Assembly: GCA_024195585.1 (NCBI GenBank)
Contig: SWBL01000383.1
Location: 1-44,774 of the forward strand
Origin: Aureobasidium sp. EXF-3400
Taxonomy: Eukaryota; Ascomycota; Dothideomycetes; Dothideales; Saccotheciaceae
Reading direction: 5' to 3'
Length of the DNA stretch: 44,774 nucleotides
Shown: piece by piece, positions 9,443-19,421 of the stretch
Layout: the number at the start of each line of letters is the position of its first letter
Position numbering within the stretch: position 1 is the stretch's first letter
The notes under the pieces: generated by a model
Database searches by the model: none
Told to the model about the DNA's origin: nothing
The model's input: the letters and a program-made list of their open reading frames with translations, nothing else
Program-made: the position numbers and the translations under genes

Positions 9443-12303
9443 TTACAGCTCATCCTTTTCTGTAGCAGCACTGGCGTCGCTCTCTGGCTCTGCCGATGCC
9501 GTGTTTGCTTCAATACTCTTCTCCTTCTCAATATCCTCGTTGACATTGACGCTGGCAGGCTGCTCGTTGGCAGCGTCCTGCTCAACTCCACCAGTTTCCT
9601 GGTTACTACCCTCGGCAATTGTTCCTGCATAGCTCTCCTCTTCTGCCTTTGCCACACCATCGTAGACCTCGTTACCGTCGGCATCCACCAACCTAGTACG
9701 TGTCTCGTAGCGTGTAGAGAACGAAACCTTGCCCTCGAGCTCCTTGACTTGCTCTTCGTTGAGGATGTTGCCAGCCTCGTCGCGGTATTCAATCTTCTCT
9801 TCGCCCGTCAACACGCGGTCGGTCACATGAGCCTCAGGAATTTCGTCCTGCGAGAATTGAACAGCCGGAGAAGCTGCTGCTCCTGTCGGCTTGGCAGCAG
9901 AGATTGTTCTTTCGTAAGTCTTGTACTCAGAATACTGTCGGCCATGGGTCAGCTCGTTGCTTTCATCTCTCAAGCATCACATGAACTTACGCTGTCATAG
10001 AAGGTGTTGCAGTCCCAATCCCACGTCTCGAACAGCTTGGCCTTGGCACAGTCTGTCTTGGTCCAGGCATTTCCATATGCAACAGGCGAGTACATGTAGA
10101 AGATACTAATGCTGAGGGCCAAGAAGATGGCTGCACCTGCAGTTCCGATGACGGGGCGCTGACGCAGACCAAGAGCAGAAACGCGAGCAGTGATGAAATC
10201 GTAGGTCTGAGAGAGGGCGATAATGGCGAAGTAAAGAGCGGGGAAGTAGTGGTGCAGGAAAAGCTGTCTCTGCATGAGGAAGAAAGGAAGCCAGTGAAGA
10301 GCCCAGCCGAGGACGCTGGTGCCAACCTCGTAGTCGAATCTCTTGAAGGGCACATAGTTGTAGTCCGTGTATCCACGCTGCCATCTCAAGACAGCCAGTG
10401 CCTTGAAGGCCAGGTACACAACAACCGAGACGGTCGAAGTCCACCAGATAAGAGGGTTACCGATGAGGTAGATTTGACGGTGGTCCCTGCCCCAGAAGTT
10501 AATACCGCGGCGAAGGATTGGCCATGACTGAGGACGCGAGTCCCAAGCGTGAGACTCGACAAGTCCAGCGTTGGTGGTCCACATGACCTGTTGAAGCTCC
10601 CAGAACTTGCCAAAGAAGCCAGGGTTGCGGTAGTTGACCTTCTCAGCATCCTCCTTAAGCTGAGGGTGGTCGTTGCTCTCGATGTACCAGATACTGTTGG
10701 GCAAAGTACCGCCCTTTGCGCAAGTCACTTCTTGCTGTTCGAAGCCCCAGTCGGGAAGCTTGACCTTGTGCGAGAACAAAACACAGCCAGTCATGATGTG
10801 AACAAGCTTGAACTTGGTCTCGATAGTACGAAGACGCTCCTTGGCGACTTCACCGTCCGACAAGTGCTTGACAATCTCAACCTTGAACAGATCATTGGCA
10901 TCACCCTCGAAGCCCTCGTAGCCATATGCGGAAACCTCGTTCTGCCAGTCAGCATCAGTGACGGGGGGACGGTGATCGTGGGAGTGAACGCGGCGGTCGG
11001 TAATGACGTGGTAGAGCTTGAGGACGGCGCCGTCTTCGATCAGGGTAGGCTCGATGTTGTCCCAGGCGAGGGGAGTCTTGATTTCGTTACCTTCGAGGTC
11101 GACAGGCTGGGTCTGGTTTTCGAGAAGCCAAACGTTGTTCTCGTCCTTGTGGGGGTATAGCGTGATCTGCTGCTGCTTGCTGCCAGTGGGATACATGTGG
11201 CTGTGCGAGTGCAGGTAACCTCCTTGAGTGTTGTGGTGACGGATAGAGACACGGCTGCCGAAAGCGACATCGGCTGGTACATCCTGCATACCCTTGCTGT
11301 TGAGGGTGGACTGGAATTCGGAAGACATAAAACCGTCACCGTCGCCAGGGTTGACCAGGCAGAGGAAGTGGATGGCAAACATGCTCATGTAGAAGGAAAC
11401 AGGAAGGACGACTAGGCAGAAGAAACGGGCGAAGAAATGTTTGAACCAAAGACGAGGAGTGACCGTCTTGGTATCACCCAGAAGGACCCAAAGTTGAACG
11501 AGGGTAAGACTGCCGATCCATGCGATGGTGAAGAGTCCAACCCACTTAACACTGACGGTGGCACCGAGAGCGAGACCACTGAAAGCCAACCAGAACCACC
11601 AGGTAGGAGTGAAAGCCTTGGAAGGACCCTGCTCATGCTGGTTGGTGAAAGAGGTCCAGCCGAAAATGGTCAAAGCGGTGAAGATGACCAAAGGAGAGTC
11701 GAGCAGAATGAGTCTAGACTGGGTGACAAGACCGTTCTCGAACAGGATCAAGCCGGCACCCATAGTAGCGGTGGTGCTCTTGCATCCTGAAGCTTTAAGG
11801 GTCAAGAACATGATGGGGATTGTAAGGACACCCATGAGGGCAGGAAGAAGGCGCATGGAAACGTATGGAACTCCGGGCTCGATGTAGTCCTTGCCGATAT
11901 CTTTGAAGTCGAACTCGCCATCGAAGCCGGCCAGCCAGCCAGCGAGTGTGATAAGAAGCTTGGCCAATGGGGGATGGACGTCCATGAAGAACTTGCCCTT
12001 GATGTACTTGGACGCGAAACCACCGAAGCTAGGAGAAAGTGGTCAGCTCTTTGTTGGATTGTAGCAGTATAGCTATGATTGGACGTACTGGACTTCGTCA
12101 AAGACGACACTGGTGGGCTGAGAGATGCGGAACAAGCGGACGAAGAGGGCGACAACAGAGAGAGCACCGCAGATCAGCCAATCGTTCGACTTGAGGGTCG
12201 AGACATCGTAGTTCTCGACACCTTCTGAGGCAAAGCCAGCAGGTTTGGCGATAGTCTTTGTGTTTGCCTGGCGGGCAGGGGATTTGGCGGCTCGGTTGGC
12301 CAT
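9443..12303 (-). CDS. PMT1: Dolichyl-phosphate-mannose-protein mannosyltransferase, Pmt1 type
   Basis: Three exons on the minus strand: 12303-12089, 12028-9991 and 9934-9443; introns of 60 and 56 nt; 914 aa. It transfers mannose from dolichyl phosphate to Ser/Thr of proteins in the ER. The loop-1 acidic pair is [28 protein letters not shown] (D69, E70), split by intron 1 at H72. Multiple membrane segments follow, then a luminal MIR region (RVSIRHHNTQGGYLHSH...KQQQITLYPHKDENNVWLLENQ). Next come ESHAWDSRPQSWPILRRGINFWGRDHRQIYLIGNP and more membrane segments. The WPILRRGINFW stretch favours Pmt1 over Pmt2/Pmt4; this is recalled family knowledge, not an alignment. Exon 3 encodes a hydrophilic tail ending in KDEL, unusual for a multi-pass enzyme. 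The start is the first ATG, in a strong context (CCACCATGG). Confidence 0.92.
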
Positions 12304-12918
12304 GGTGGATGGATGGGAGACCAAGATGTGATTAGAAGTGGATAATTGTGGAAGGTCTTCGCAGCTTCCTTATGGCGTCGCGGGGAACTCGGTGCTTAGA
12401 CTTCAAGCTCCATGCAAGCGCTGGGAAGGCGCAATTGAAAGGTGGAAAGTGGTGCAAATAGAAGAAAAGAAGCCAAAGAAAGAAGAAGAGGCAGGACGAA
12501 GGAAAGGGGCGGGTTCTGGGGATGGAGCTGAGGATTCAATTCAAGGGGGAGCAGAAACCAGTAGTCGACGGTTGTCGCGAGAAGCCACGTACAGCTCGGA
12601 AACGCGCCTTGGCCAACGAAAATAGGAGCATCACCTCTCCATAGCTCCTGATCGCACCGATAAGATAAGGGAAGATCCGCAGCCAAGGCCGATCCTGAAA
12701 TGTCAAGGCGTTCTGAATGTTACTGCGACAGGTCCGTCTCATGCGACAGTAGACTGAACTATCTCGTGAAGGTTGACACTCGACTGAACTACCCGACTCG
12801 CTCTTGTTACGCCACCTTTCTTGTACATACTATAGGACATCTACAACTACCATCGCTCACCTTGTGACCGACCGTACATCGTCTCTAGCGCGTAGACCTC
12901 ATCGAACCCTTTCTCAAA
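12304..12918. promoter_or_regulatory. Divergent intergenic region between PMT1 and SF3A1 genes
   Basis: 615 bp between two divergent housekeeping genes. It holds purine-rich and pyrimidine-rich tracts and a repeated GACTGAACTA element near 12750 and 12783. I see no clear TATA box. Confidence 0.4.
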
Positions 12919-14562
12919 ATGGCACCCGCGCCGCTACTGGAGCGCAACGATACGCCTGACAACACCGACTTCAAACCTCCACCAGGAGTCATTCTACCGC
13001 CGAAAGAATTCAGAACACTACTAGAAAAGACTGCTGGCTACATCGTTCGCAATGGTCCTGCTTTCGAAGCACGTATTCGCGACAGTGCAGAGGGCAACCC
13101 GAAGCTTCAATTCGTCCTTCCCGACAACCCATACCACCCCTTCTACCTATGGCGTCTAGAGGAGATCAAGGAAGGAAGAGGAACAGATGTCGCTGCCGGT
13201 CGCGAAGGAGATGTCGTTGCTCCAAAGAAGAAGCAAGGCCCTGCACCTCCTCCAGACTTCCACTTCTCAGCGCGCATGCCCAACATCAGTTCTGTCGACC
13301 TCGAGGTCATCAAGCTGACCGCCATGTTCGTCGCCAAAAACGGTCGTTCCTGGATGACCACTCTGTCGCAACGCGAGGCCAGGAATCCCCAATTCGATTT
13401 TCTTCGCCCCCAGCACAGTTTCCACCAATTCTTCTCGCGTCTAGTAGACCAATACACCGAGGTTCTCAACACTCAGGGACAGCAGCAACAGGAGGTTATC
13501 GCCGAACTTGAGAAGAATATCGACAACAAGTATCGTGTTTTGGAGAGTGCAAAGAAGCGCGCCGAGTGGGTCAAGTACCAAGAAGCACAGAAGGTCAAGA
13601 AAGAGGAGGAGCAAGAAGCAGAAAAGCTCGCATATGCCCAGATTGACTGGCACGACTTTGTCGTCGTCGAAACTATCCTTTTCACTGAAGCAGACGACCA
13701 AACAGAACTTCCTCCACCCACATCCTTGAACGACATCCAGTCTGCATCACTTGAGCAGAAGGCACAAATGAGCCTGGCGCCTTCGGGCATGCGCATCGAA
13801 GAAGCTATGCCAGGTCATGAAACTTACTACCAACCACCACCAGCCCAAATGCCTCCTCCCAGCTCATACTCGCCCGCTCCTCCTGCTTTCTCTCCCGCGC
13901 AGCAAACAGGATTTGCACCGCCGCCACGTACAGCACAAGAACAAGAAGAAGACGCTCGTATTGCCGAAAGAGCTGCCGAACGCCAACGTGCCGAGCAGGC
14001 TCAGGCTGCTGCAAGAGGTCAAGGTCCTATGCGCATTCGCAACGACTATGTTCCTCGTGCACAGGCTCGTAGACAGAATGCCGCCACTGCTCTCTGTCCT
14101 AACTGCAAGCAACAAATTCCATTCAATGAACTTGAGCAGCATATGAAGAGTACGTTTATCATCTGTCCTGTTTGCGCTCTCGTACTGACATGTTATAGTT
14201 GAAATGCTTGACCCAAGATGGCGTGAGCAGTCTCGCATTGCTGCTCAGCGCTCCAGTACCACCAACTTGTCAACTGCAGACGTCGCCAACAACCTTAAGC
14301 GTTTGGCTTCACAGCGAAGCGATGTCTTTGATCCTGTTACTGGCCAAGCTGTCAGCGACGAAGAAGCTCAAAGGCGTAAGAGAATCGAGCTTAGCAGCTA
14401 TGACGGTGTCAACCCATCTCAATCTGCTGCTCCTGGTGCTCCTGGCAGCCAGTCTACAGATGTACAGGAACAAGTAAGTACACGTATCTAGCCAGTCTAG
14501 CAGCACTCAGACTAACCCGCACACAGATTCGCCAACTGCATCAAAAGTATGGAAACCAATGA
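12919..14562 (+). CDS. PRP21: Splicing factor 3A subunit 1 (SF3A1 / Prp21), U2 snRNP
   Basis: Three exons: 12919-14149, 14199-14473 and 14527-14562; introns of 49 and 53 nt; 513 aa. The last exon is only 36 nt. Two SURP (SWAP) modules are visible: residues about 28-80 (FRTLLEKTAGYIVRNGPAFEARI...NPYHPFYLWRL) and about 128-180 (VIKLTAMFVAKNGRSWMTTLSQRE...HSFHQFFSRLVDQY). A charged helical stretch follows, then a P/Q-rich linker, a zinc-finger-like CPNCKQQIPFNELEQHMKIEMLDPRWREQ and a short C-terminus. The HMKIEMLDPRW continuity fixes intron 1. The protein is part of SF3a, needed for U2 snRNP binding at the branch point. The C-terminal ubiquitin-like domain of the animal protein is absent. Confidence 0.95.
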
Positions 14563-15038
14563 GAGCATCCTATAAACCTCTTCTCCCTGTGAGCATCACG
14601 GGCGCAATGCCATGATATTCTCGGAGGTTAAATGAGCCACGTGCCAAGGCTGCGCAAGATATGGTTAAACACGTGAGGCAGATTGCGTTACTTTCACTCA
14701 GATGCTAAGATAATTTCTGCCTGAGGCTTTGGGTCGCTATACTTTAGGCAAACATATCGAATGCACTGCAAGTGCTTCCGCATGACTCAATGAAAGAATC
14801 CAACCCGTAACCAACGATCTCGTCTCACCAAACCTTTCCACTGCGCACTTGAACCACATGAAACCCTTGCCTACGATCTACTTCACTCCAGACAGCCTCC
14901 GACTTATTGTCACGCGCCTATTGTCTGACTCCTATTGTGTCTTGTCAAACGCCGAGACAAACTTCGGCCACGATCTCACGTATCTTCGTCGCTCTTCCAA
15001 TCCAGCATCGCTACGACTACGGTTGCAACTCCTCAACC
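14563..15038. other. Intergenic region, nothing recognised
   Basis: 476 bp between two same-strand genes. It should hold the SF3A1 3' end and the promoter or leader of the next gene. An open frame extends upstream of 15039 in the same frame, with an in-frame non-ATG beginning at 14907; I treat that part as leader. Confidence 0.4.
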
Positions 15039-16865
15039 ATGGATGAAGCAACGAGACGTGCGTTTACACAAGCGCTCCACGATAACATGGCCAGATCGCA
15101 GAGCTCGCACAATCCTATGCAGCTAAATGCAGAATCGCCACAACCTTCAGGACAACCAGAGCATCGCACCTTCCATCTCGACCAGCACACATCAAACAGT
15201 AACCATGTGCAGCCAGGAGAAGAACAACTGCAACCTTCAGGACAGCCAGTGCATCGCACCTTCCATCCCAACCAGCATACATCAAGTACACGCATATTCT
15301 CCCCGCTTTCATCTTCATCGAATGTTCAATCACAAGCATCAACATCTATGCCAGCTCAGAACATTCATCAAAGAAACATGTTCTTCTTCCCGAACGTTAT
15401 CAACTCTCGCACGCCATCTTCAAGCCCTTTGCAGCATGTACATCAGCCTGCACAACAACAGATGAGTCCTAGTACAGGCCATTCATATCATCTCAACAAC
15501 ACGAGTCAACATATGTATCACCCATCCCGACTGCCCCCTGGTGCACCTCACGGCCAATCTGGTCGTGGTCTTTTTCAACCACGCCATCACCCTTATGCTG
15601 CATCGCAAACCCGTCCTTCTCAGTACCCGTCACCCCACTATCCACAGGCTACTCTACCAGCTTTGTCACCTGGTGACATGAGCTCCACGCCCAGTCGTTC
15701 TGATACTCCAGCACAGAACGATCTCCCTGCTGCCTCGCAGATTCAGACGCCTAACAGCCAGGACTTCTTACGTTATCTTCAGGAATTTCAGAAATCGCAA
15801 GGTTCCCGCAACACATTGCAACCACAAGACCAGGTTCGCTCACAGACGATGTTGCCTGGTAGTACGATTTACAATCCGGTTCAGCTTCACGTTCGTCACG
15901 TATCACAGAGCTCGTCAGTCGGCAATTCACCATCGTCAGTATCACAAGTCCAGAGTCCTGCGCAATCATATGGTAGAATCCAGCCTCCTACTCAAAGCAC
16001 ACTGCAGGTTCCGCTGCCCAGCAAGCCGATGCACAAGATTCTTACTCAGGTGTCGCCATGTATTTCCCCTCAGACTCCGATCCCATCGCAGAGCAAAACG
16101 CAGCCACCCGTGCAAGGCACACCACGTGCTCTGCAGCCCGGCAAATTGACACCCTCACGTCCGCCTCCAACACTGAAACAGCCATCTCCTCCTCGTATCT
16201 GGTGTCCAGATCTACGAACCGCCACATACCCTTCTCTTCCGCTTCAGGCGCAACCCGAAGAAGAGTTCAACCACCCTCACCAGAAGACACTAGTCGGCAA
16301 GACTCAACAGCGTGCTCTAGCAAACATTCGTCCTCATGCGTTTATCGACCACCTCACCATGGATCACAACGCGTGTTTCAAGCCAAAAGTGGCAAGAGTG
16401 TTCGACATGCTCTTCATGCAAGCTCTGCTGTTTTACAAGGACAATGTCTTTCTCGTCAGCCCCAAAGTACTGCAAACTCCGTGCTGGGAGCCCCCACAGA
16501 GTATCTGGCACGCATGCGATCTGCATAGACCAGAGGCAGTGTCGCCCGTACAGGTCGAAAAACACATCTACAAAGCTTTGAACCTCTTCTCTGATCTCCA
16601 GCCCGACGAGGTGGCTTACTGTGTCAACTACAGACGTCATGATTCTGCAGTCAATCTCGTCAGAAACAATGGCAAACTCACTTATGGATGGTCGGTCGCT
16701 CTCTCTTTCGATTTTAAGCATGAAACATACGCCTCTCGATTCAGAAAGGTCAGCCCGGATTTGCACGTCGCCTTTTTCAGTGAGAACGAGATCAAGGATC
16801 TCAACATGGATCCTGTGTGGAAGGCAAAGGTGCTCGAAATCTTCAGCTTGAGAAGGGGGTCATAG
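15039..16865 (+). CDS. Unrecognised P/Q/S-rich protein with a globular C-terminal domain
   Basis: Single exon, 608 aa, starting MDEATRRAFTQALHDN in a good context (CAACCATGG). I do not recognise the family. The first two thirds are low-complexity, rich in Pro, Gln, Ser, His and Thr, and look disordered. A 30-residue segment (QPSGQPxHRTFHxxQHTS) is present twice in tandem. The last 180 residues or so are of ordinary composition and look folded: from PHAFIDHLTMDHNACFKPKVARVFDMLFMQALLFYKDNVFLV through WHACDLHRP...VEKHIYKALNLFSDLQPDEVAYCVNYRRHD to WKAKVLEIFSL. No catalytic motif is evident. It lies just upstream of an AT-rich gene-free island. A regulatory or scaffold role is possible but unsupported. 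Confidence 0.7.
   Translation: MDEATRRAFTQALHDNMARSQSSHNPMQLNAESPQPSGQPEHRTFHLDQHTSNSNHVQPGEEQLQPSGQPVHRTFHPNQHTSSTRIFSPLSSSSNVQSQASTSMPAQNIHQRNMFFFPNVINSRTPSSSPLQHVHQPAQQQMSPSTGHSYHLNNTSQHMYHPSRLPPGAPHGQSGRGLFQPRHHPYAASQTRPSQYPSPHYPQATLPALSPGDMSSTPSRSDTPAQNDLPAASQIQTPNSQDFLRYLQEFQKSQGSRNTLQPQDQVRSQTMLPGSTIYNPVQLHVRHVSQSSSVGNSPSSVSQVQSPAQSYGRIQPPTQSTLQVPLPSKPMHKILTQVSPCISPQTPIPSQSKTQPPVQGTPRALQPGKLTPSRPPPTLKQPSPPRIWCPDLRTATYPSLPLQAQPEEEFNHPHQKTLVGKTQQRALANIRPHAFIDHLTMDHNACFKPKVARVFDMLFMQALLFYKDNVFLVSPKVLQTPCWEPPQSIWHACDLHRPEAVSPVQVEKHIYKALNLFSDLQPDEVAYCVNYRRHDSAVNLVRNNGKLTYGWSVALSFDFKHETYASRFRKVSPDLHVAFFSENEIKDLNMDPVWKAKVLEIFSLRRGS
15141..15285 (+). repeat. In-frame 90-bp-period tandem duplication
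   Basis: A 55-bp unit at 15141-15195 recurs at 15231-15285 with about five substitutions. The 90-bp period is a multiple of three, so the frame is kept. It lies in the disordered part of the P/Q/S-rich gene. Confidence 0.85.
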
Positions 16866-17360
16866 AATGAACATTGAGGCTGGTGAGACGAAGCAACTTT
16901 CTTGAACGAACGAGGTAGCTACAAAATTGGGATTTGACGTTGGTTTGGTTTTGGGGTGTTTTGCAGCATTAAGATACCCTCTCTAGCTATTCTAGCAAAA
17001 TACTGAACCTGATCGCCTACTTGTGCATACGGGGTAGTTGCGCGCGGCAGAAAATTGACATAACACACTACATACATATTCTTTGATCTTGAAAACGTAG
17101 TGCATGATAAACAGACTGTTTAAGTATACCTATCTGATTTTTGTAATATCATATGTACTATGCATAATGTTATATACCATAGGTCAAAACAACGTTTTAT
17201 ACTAATAAACTATATCTAGATATAGCTGATACAAACCTCCCTGTATGCCAAAGTATATAACTCATGTAGCTGTGAAAATGCATAATACTAACAAGAAACA
17301 GAATAGTATCCACTAAGAGGCGACAAATCATAGACTCTCTGTAGACATGCCTATGTCTTA

Positions 17361-17379
17361 AAAAAGACTGTGTCTTTTT
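17361..17379. repeat. Perfect inverted repeat, 8-bp stem
   Basis: AAAAAGAC (17361-17368) and GTCTTTTT (17372-17379) flank a 3-nt loop. It lies in the AT-rich island, next to a 6-bp inverted repeat at 17343-17358. No function can be assigned. Confidence 0.6.
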
Positions 17380-17706
17380 ATAGCATATACTCTACTCTCT
17401 GCGTCGTCGGAGTACCATAGATTTAATTAGGAGTTACAGACTTTGTCACACGGGAAGGAAGCAAGGCTACTATAGTACATAATATTAGGCTGGTTTGCTA
17501 TCTGTATGGTTTAATAGTCATCTATAATGCTTAGTAGATATGTAAAGGGTTTTGTAATTATGCTTAAAGCACTATTTTCTTATAAAGCATTAAAAAACGA
17601 TTAGAAAAATAGTAGTATAATCTTGAAAATGATTTCAAGCATAGAGTAAGAGCTTACTAGATGCTTCGAGTACTATAACAATGCATGGTTGTAAAAGTTC
17701 ATTGCA

Positions 17707-17727
17707 ACAACTTTACAGCAAAGTTGT
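17707..17727. repeat. Perfect inverted repeat, 8-bp stem
   Basis: ACAACTTT (17707-17714) and AAAGTTGT (17720-17727) surround ACAGC. It is at the right edge of the AT-rich island, about 60 bp beyond the 3' end of the MFS gene, and could act in 3' end formation (speculative). Confidence 0.5.
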
Positions 17728-17783
17728 AGTTTGCGCACGACTTCCCCATATGCGCGACTAGATAATGATTCAGACTCAGTATA

Positions 17784-19421
17784 TCACGTCTTTTCAGACT
17801 CTTCGATTGTGCTTTCCGCTGTCTTTGCCGCTTGCTCTTCTTGTTTTTGCTTCTTTGCTCGCCGCCATTTTATCCCTGACTTCATTGTCAGCAATAGTGC
17901 TGGTGAGTAAGCTATCAACAAGAAAGCTAGTAAGGTGTATGCCCATCCGTTGCCCATCGCTTTGGTCATGGGCACAATGGCTGCTGATGTTGCTGCTCCC
18001 ATTTCGCAGCGTACGATGTTGTTCGCAGCAGACGCTGTTGCTGGCTTTCCAGGGTAGATATCTACGATCAAGATGTTGTAGACTTGGAAAGCAGCAGTAA
18101 GAGCGTAGCCCATGACAAACAACAGTATGATTGGTCCCGCCAAAGACACGTGTTTGTCCATTACCCAGCCGTAGCCTAGTATAGTCAATGAACCTAGGTA
18201 AAATAGAGGCATGGCGATTTCTAGACGAGCTTTTTCCAATGGAAACTCTGTCATGTCTTGTTGCTTGTTCTTTACGAATGGGAAGCCATTGAGTTTGGCA
18301 TGTCTGCGATAGTTCCAGTCCACAGCTTTTCCTGTCGTAAAGGCTGAGACAATACCTCCGACTCCGAAGGGGATGAACATGAGCGCAACTTGCATATCGT
18401 CAAAGCCATATACGCTTCGGAAGGCCGTTGAAGCGCCAGTGCTGACGGCATAAAAGCAAGACAAGGTCAGACCAGAAGCGACTAGGATTAAAGCTGACTC
18501 CAAGTCTGCAAGAACTACCAGCGTAGATAACGGATTCGGGAACCTGAGTCGATATTTGTTGCGCAGTTCCTGTTGTTTCTTCTCATCGACGTGCAGTCCA
18601 GCCTTCTCTCGGTTTTCATGTCTGATCTTGTCCGTGATGTTCCAGTTGAGCTTGGGTGGCGGTATGGAGCCATCGCCAACCACATTCCTGCAAGTTTCTG
18701 GGAAGAAAAGGAACAGTGGAATGAAAAAGACTCCTCCAAAAGCCAGCAGAAACCAGAATATGCCATGCCAGTTCCAGTACTGGCTAAGCAAGCCTCCTAG
18801 GATGGGAGATAAAGTTGGTCCTAGGATTGAGCTTACAGAGGCAAAGGCGACATAGCTTCCACGCTCGGCAGATGTGATAGTGTCACCCACGACTCCATTG
18901 GCTAGTGCAATGGTGCCACTACTGCCACCACTCTGTAAACAACGAAGGACCAATAGCGCTGCATAGTTGTTTTGTAAAGCCAGGCCAAGGTTTGCGGCCG
19001 AGTAAATGATGAAGCAAGCGATGTAGGCTGGTCTTCTACCGGCTCCATCGCTGAATCCTGCGGTCAGCATAGGAGCCAGTCCTTGTACAATCATATACGT
19101 CGTGACTGTAAGATTGACCTTCGTTGATGTGATGCCCAAGTCGTCCGCTATCGTGTTTAGGGCTGGATAGTAGATAGATCCGCTTAGTGGAGAGAAGAAG
19201 CCAGCAAGTGATGCCGTGAAGACGATCAGCTTCTTCTGCGTTGGCGAAAATATAGAGTACAGGTCGCCATCATCGGAAGGCTGTTCGATCGCTGAAATAG
19301 AGTTCTGATTGCCCTTTTCGTCGGTTCCAAGAGGTTCTATAGGCGCGGCATCCGGGTCTGATGATATCTTGATATCTTCTTTCAGAGCCTCCTGCTCACG
19401 TTGGTGCTGTATTGCGGTCAT
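17784..19421 (-). CDS. MFS drug:proton antiporter-like transporter (DHA1 group)
   Basis: Single exon, 545 aa from the first ATG at 19421 (MTAIQHQREQEAL). The frame is open further upstream but has no earlier ATG. After a hydrophilic N-terminus, about 12 membrane segments follow. These include LIVFTASLAGFFSPLSGSIYYPALNTIADDLGI (TM1 region), the motif-A-like GFSDGAGRRPAYI, LRCLQSGGSSGTIALANGVVGD, and GPTLSPILGGLLSQYWNWHGIFWFL, the motif C seen in antiporters. A long central loop is rich in K/E. The C-terminus is highly charged (KWRRAKKQKQEEQAAKTAESTIEESEKT). The pattern resembles fungal DHA1 exporters related to Qdr/Dtr1; the substrate is unknown. No resistance or biosynthetic genes adjoin it. 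Its 3' end meets the AT-rich island. Confidence 0.88.
   Translation of the reverse strand: MTAIQHQREQEALKEDIKISSDPDAAPIEPLGTDEKGNQNSISAIEQPSDDGDLYSIFSPTQKKLIVFTASLAGFFSPLSGSIYYPALNTIADDLGITSTKVNLTVTTYMIVQGLAPMLTAGFSDGAGRRPAYIACFIIYSAANLGLALQNNYAALLVLRCLQSGGSSGTIALANGVVGDTITSAERGSYVAFASVSSILGPTLSPILGGLLSQYWNWHGIFWFLLAFGGVFFIPLFLFFPETCRNVVGDGSIPPPKLNWNITDKIRHENREKAGLHVDEKKQQELRNKYRLRFPNPLSTLVVLADLESALILVASGLTLSCFYAVSTGASTAFRSVYGFDDMQVALMFIPFGVGGIVSAFTTGKAVDWNYRRHAKLNGFPFVKNKQQDMTEFPLEKARLEIAMPLFYLGSLTILGYGWVMDKHVSLAGPIILLFVMGYALTAAFQVYNILIVDIYPGKPATASAANNIVRCEMGAATSAAIVPMTKAMGNGWAYTLLAFLLIAYSPALLLTMKSGIKWRRAKKQKQEEQAAKTAESTIEESEKT

Larger units (their letters stand above)
16866..17783. other. 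AT-rich gene-free island, possible RIP-degraded repeat
   Basis: From about 16950 to 17760 base composition drops sharply in GC, TA dinucleotides abound and CpG is rare, while both flanks are normal coding DNA. No frame of note is open. Small hairpins occur at 17343-17358, 17361-17379 and 17707-17727. The look is that of a repeat decayed by repeat-induced point mutation, but no transposon coding remnant can be named. Confidence 0.5.

Noticed and set aside
10549..11160. 203-codon plus-strand frame within the mannosyltransferase gene
   Set aside because: Antisense to the conserved MIR-containing exon; no motif of its own.
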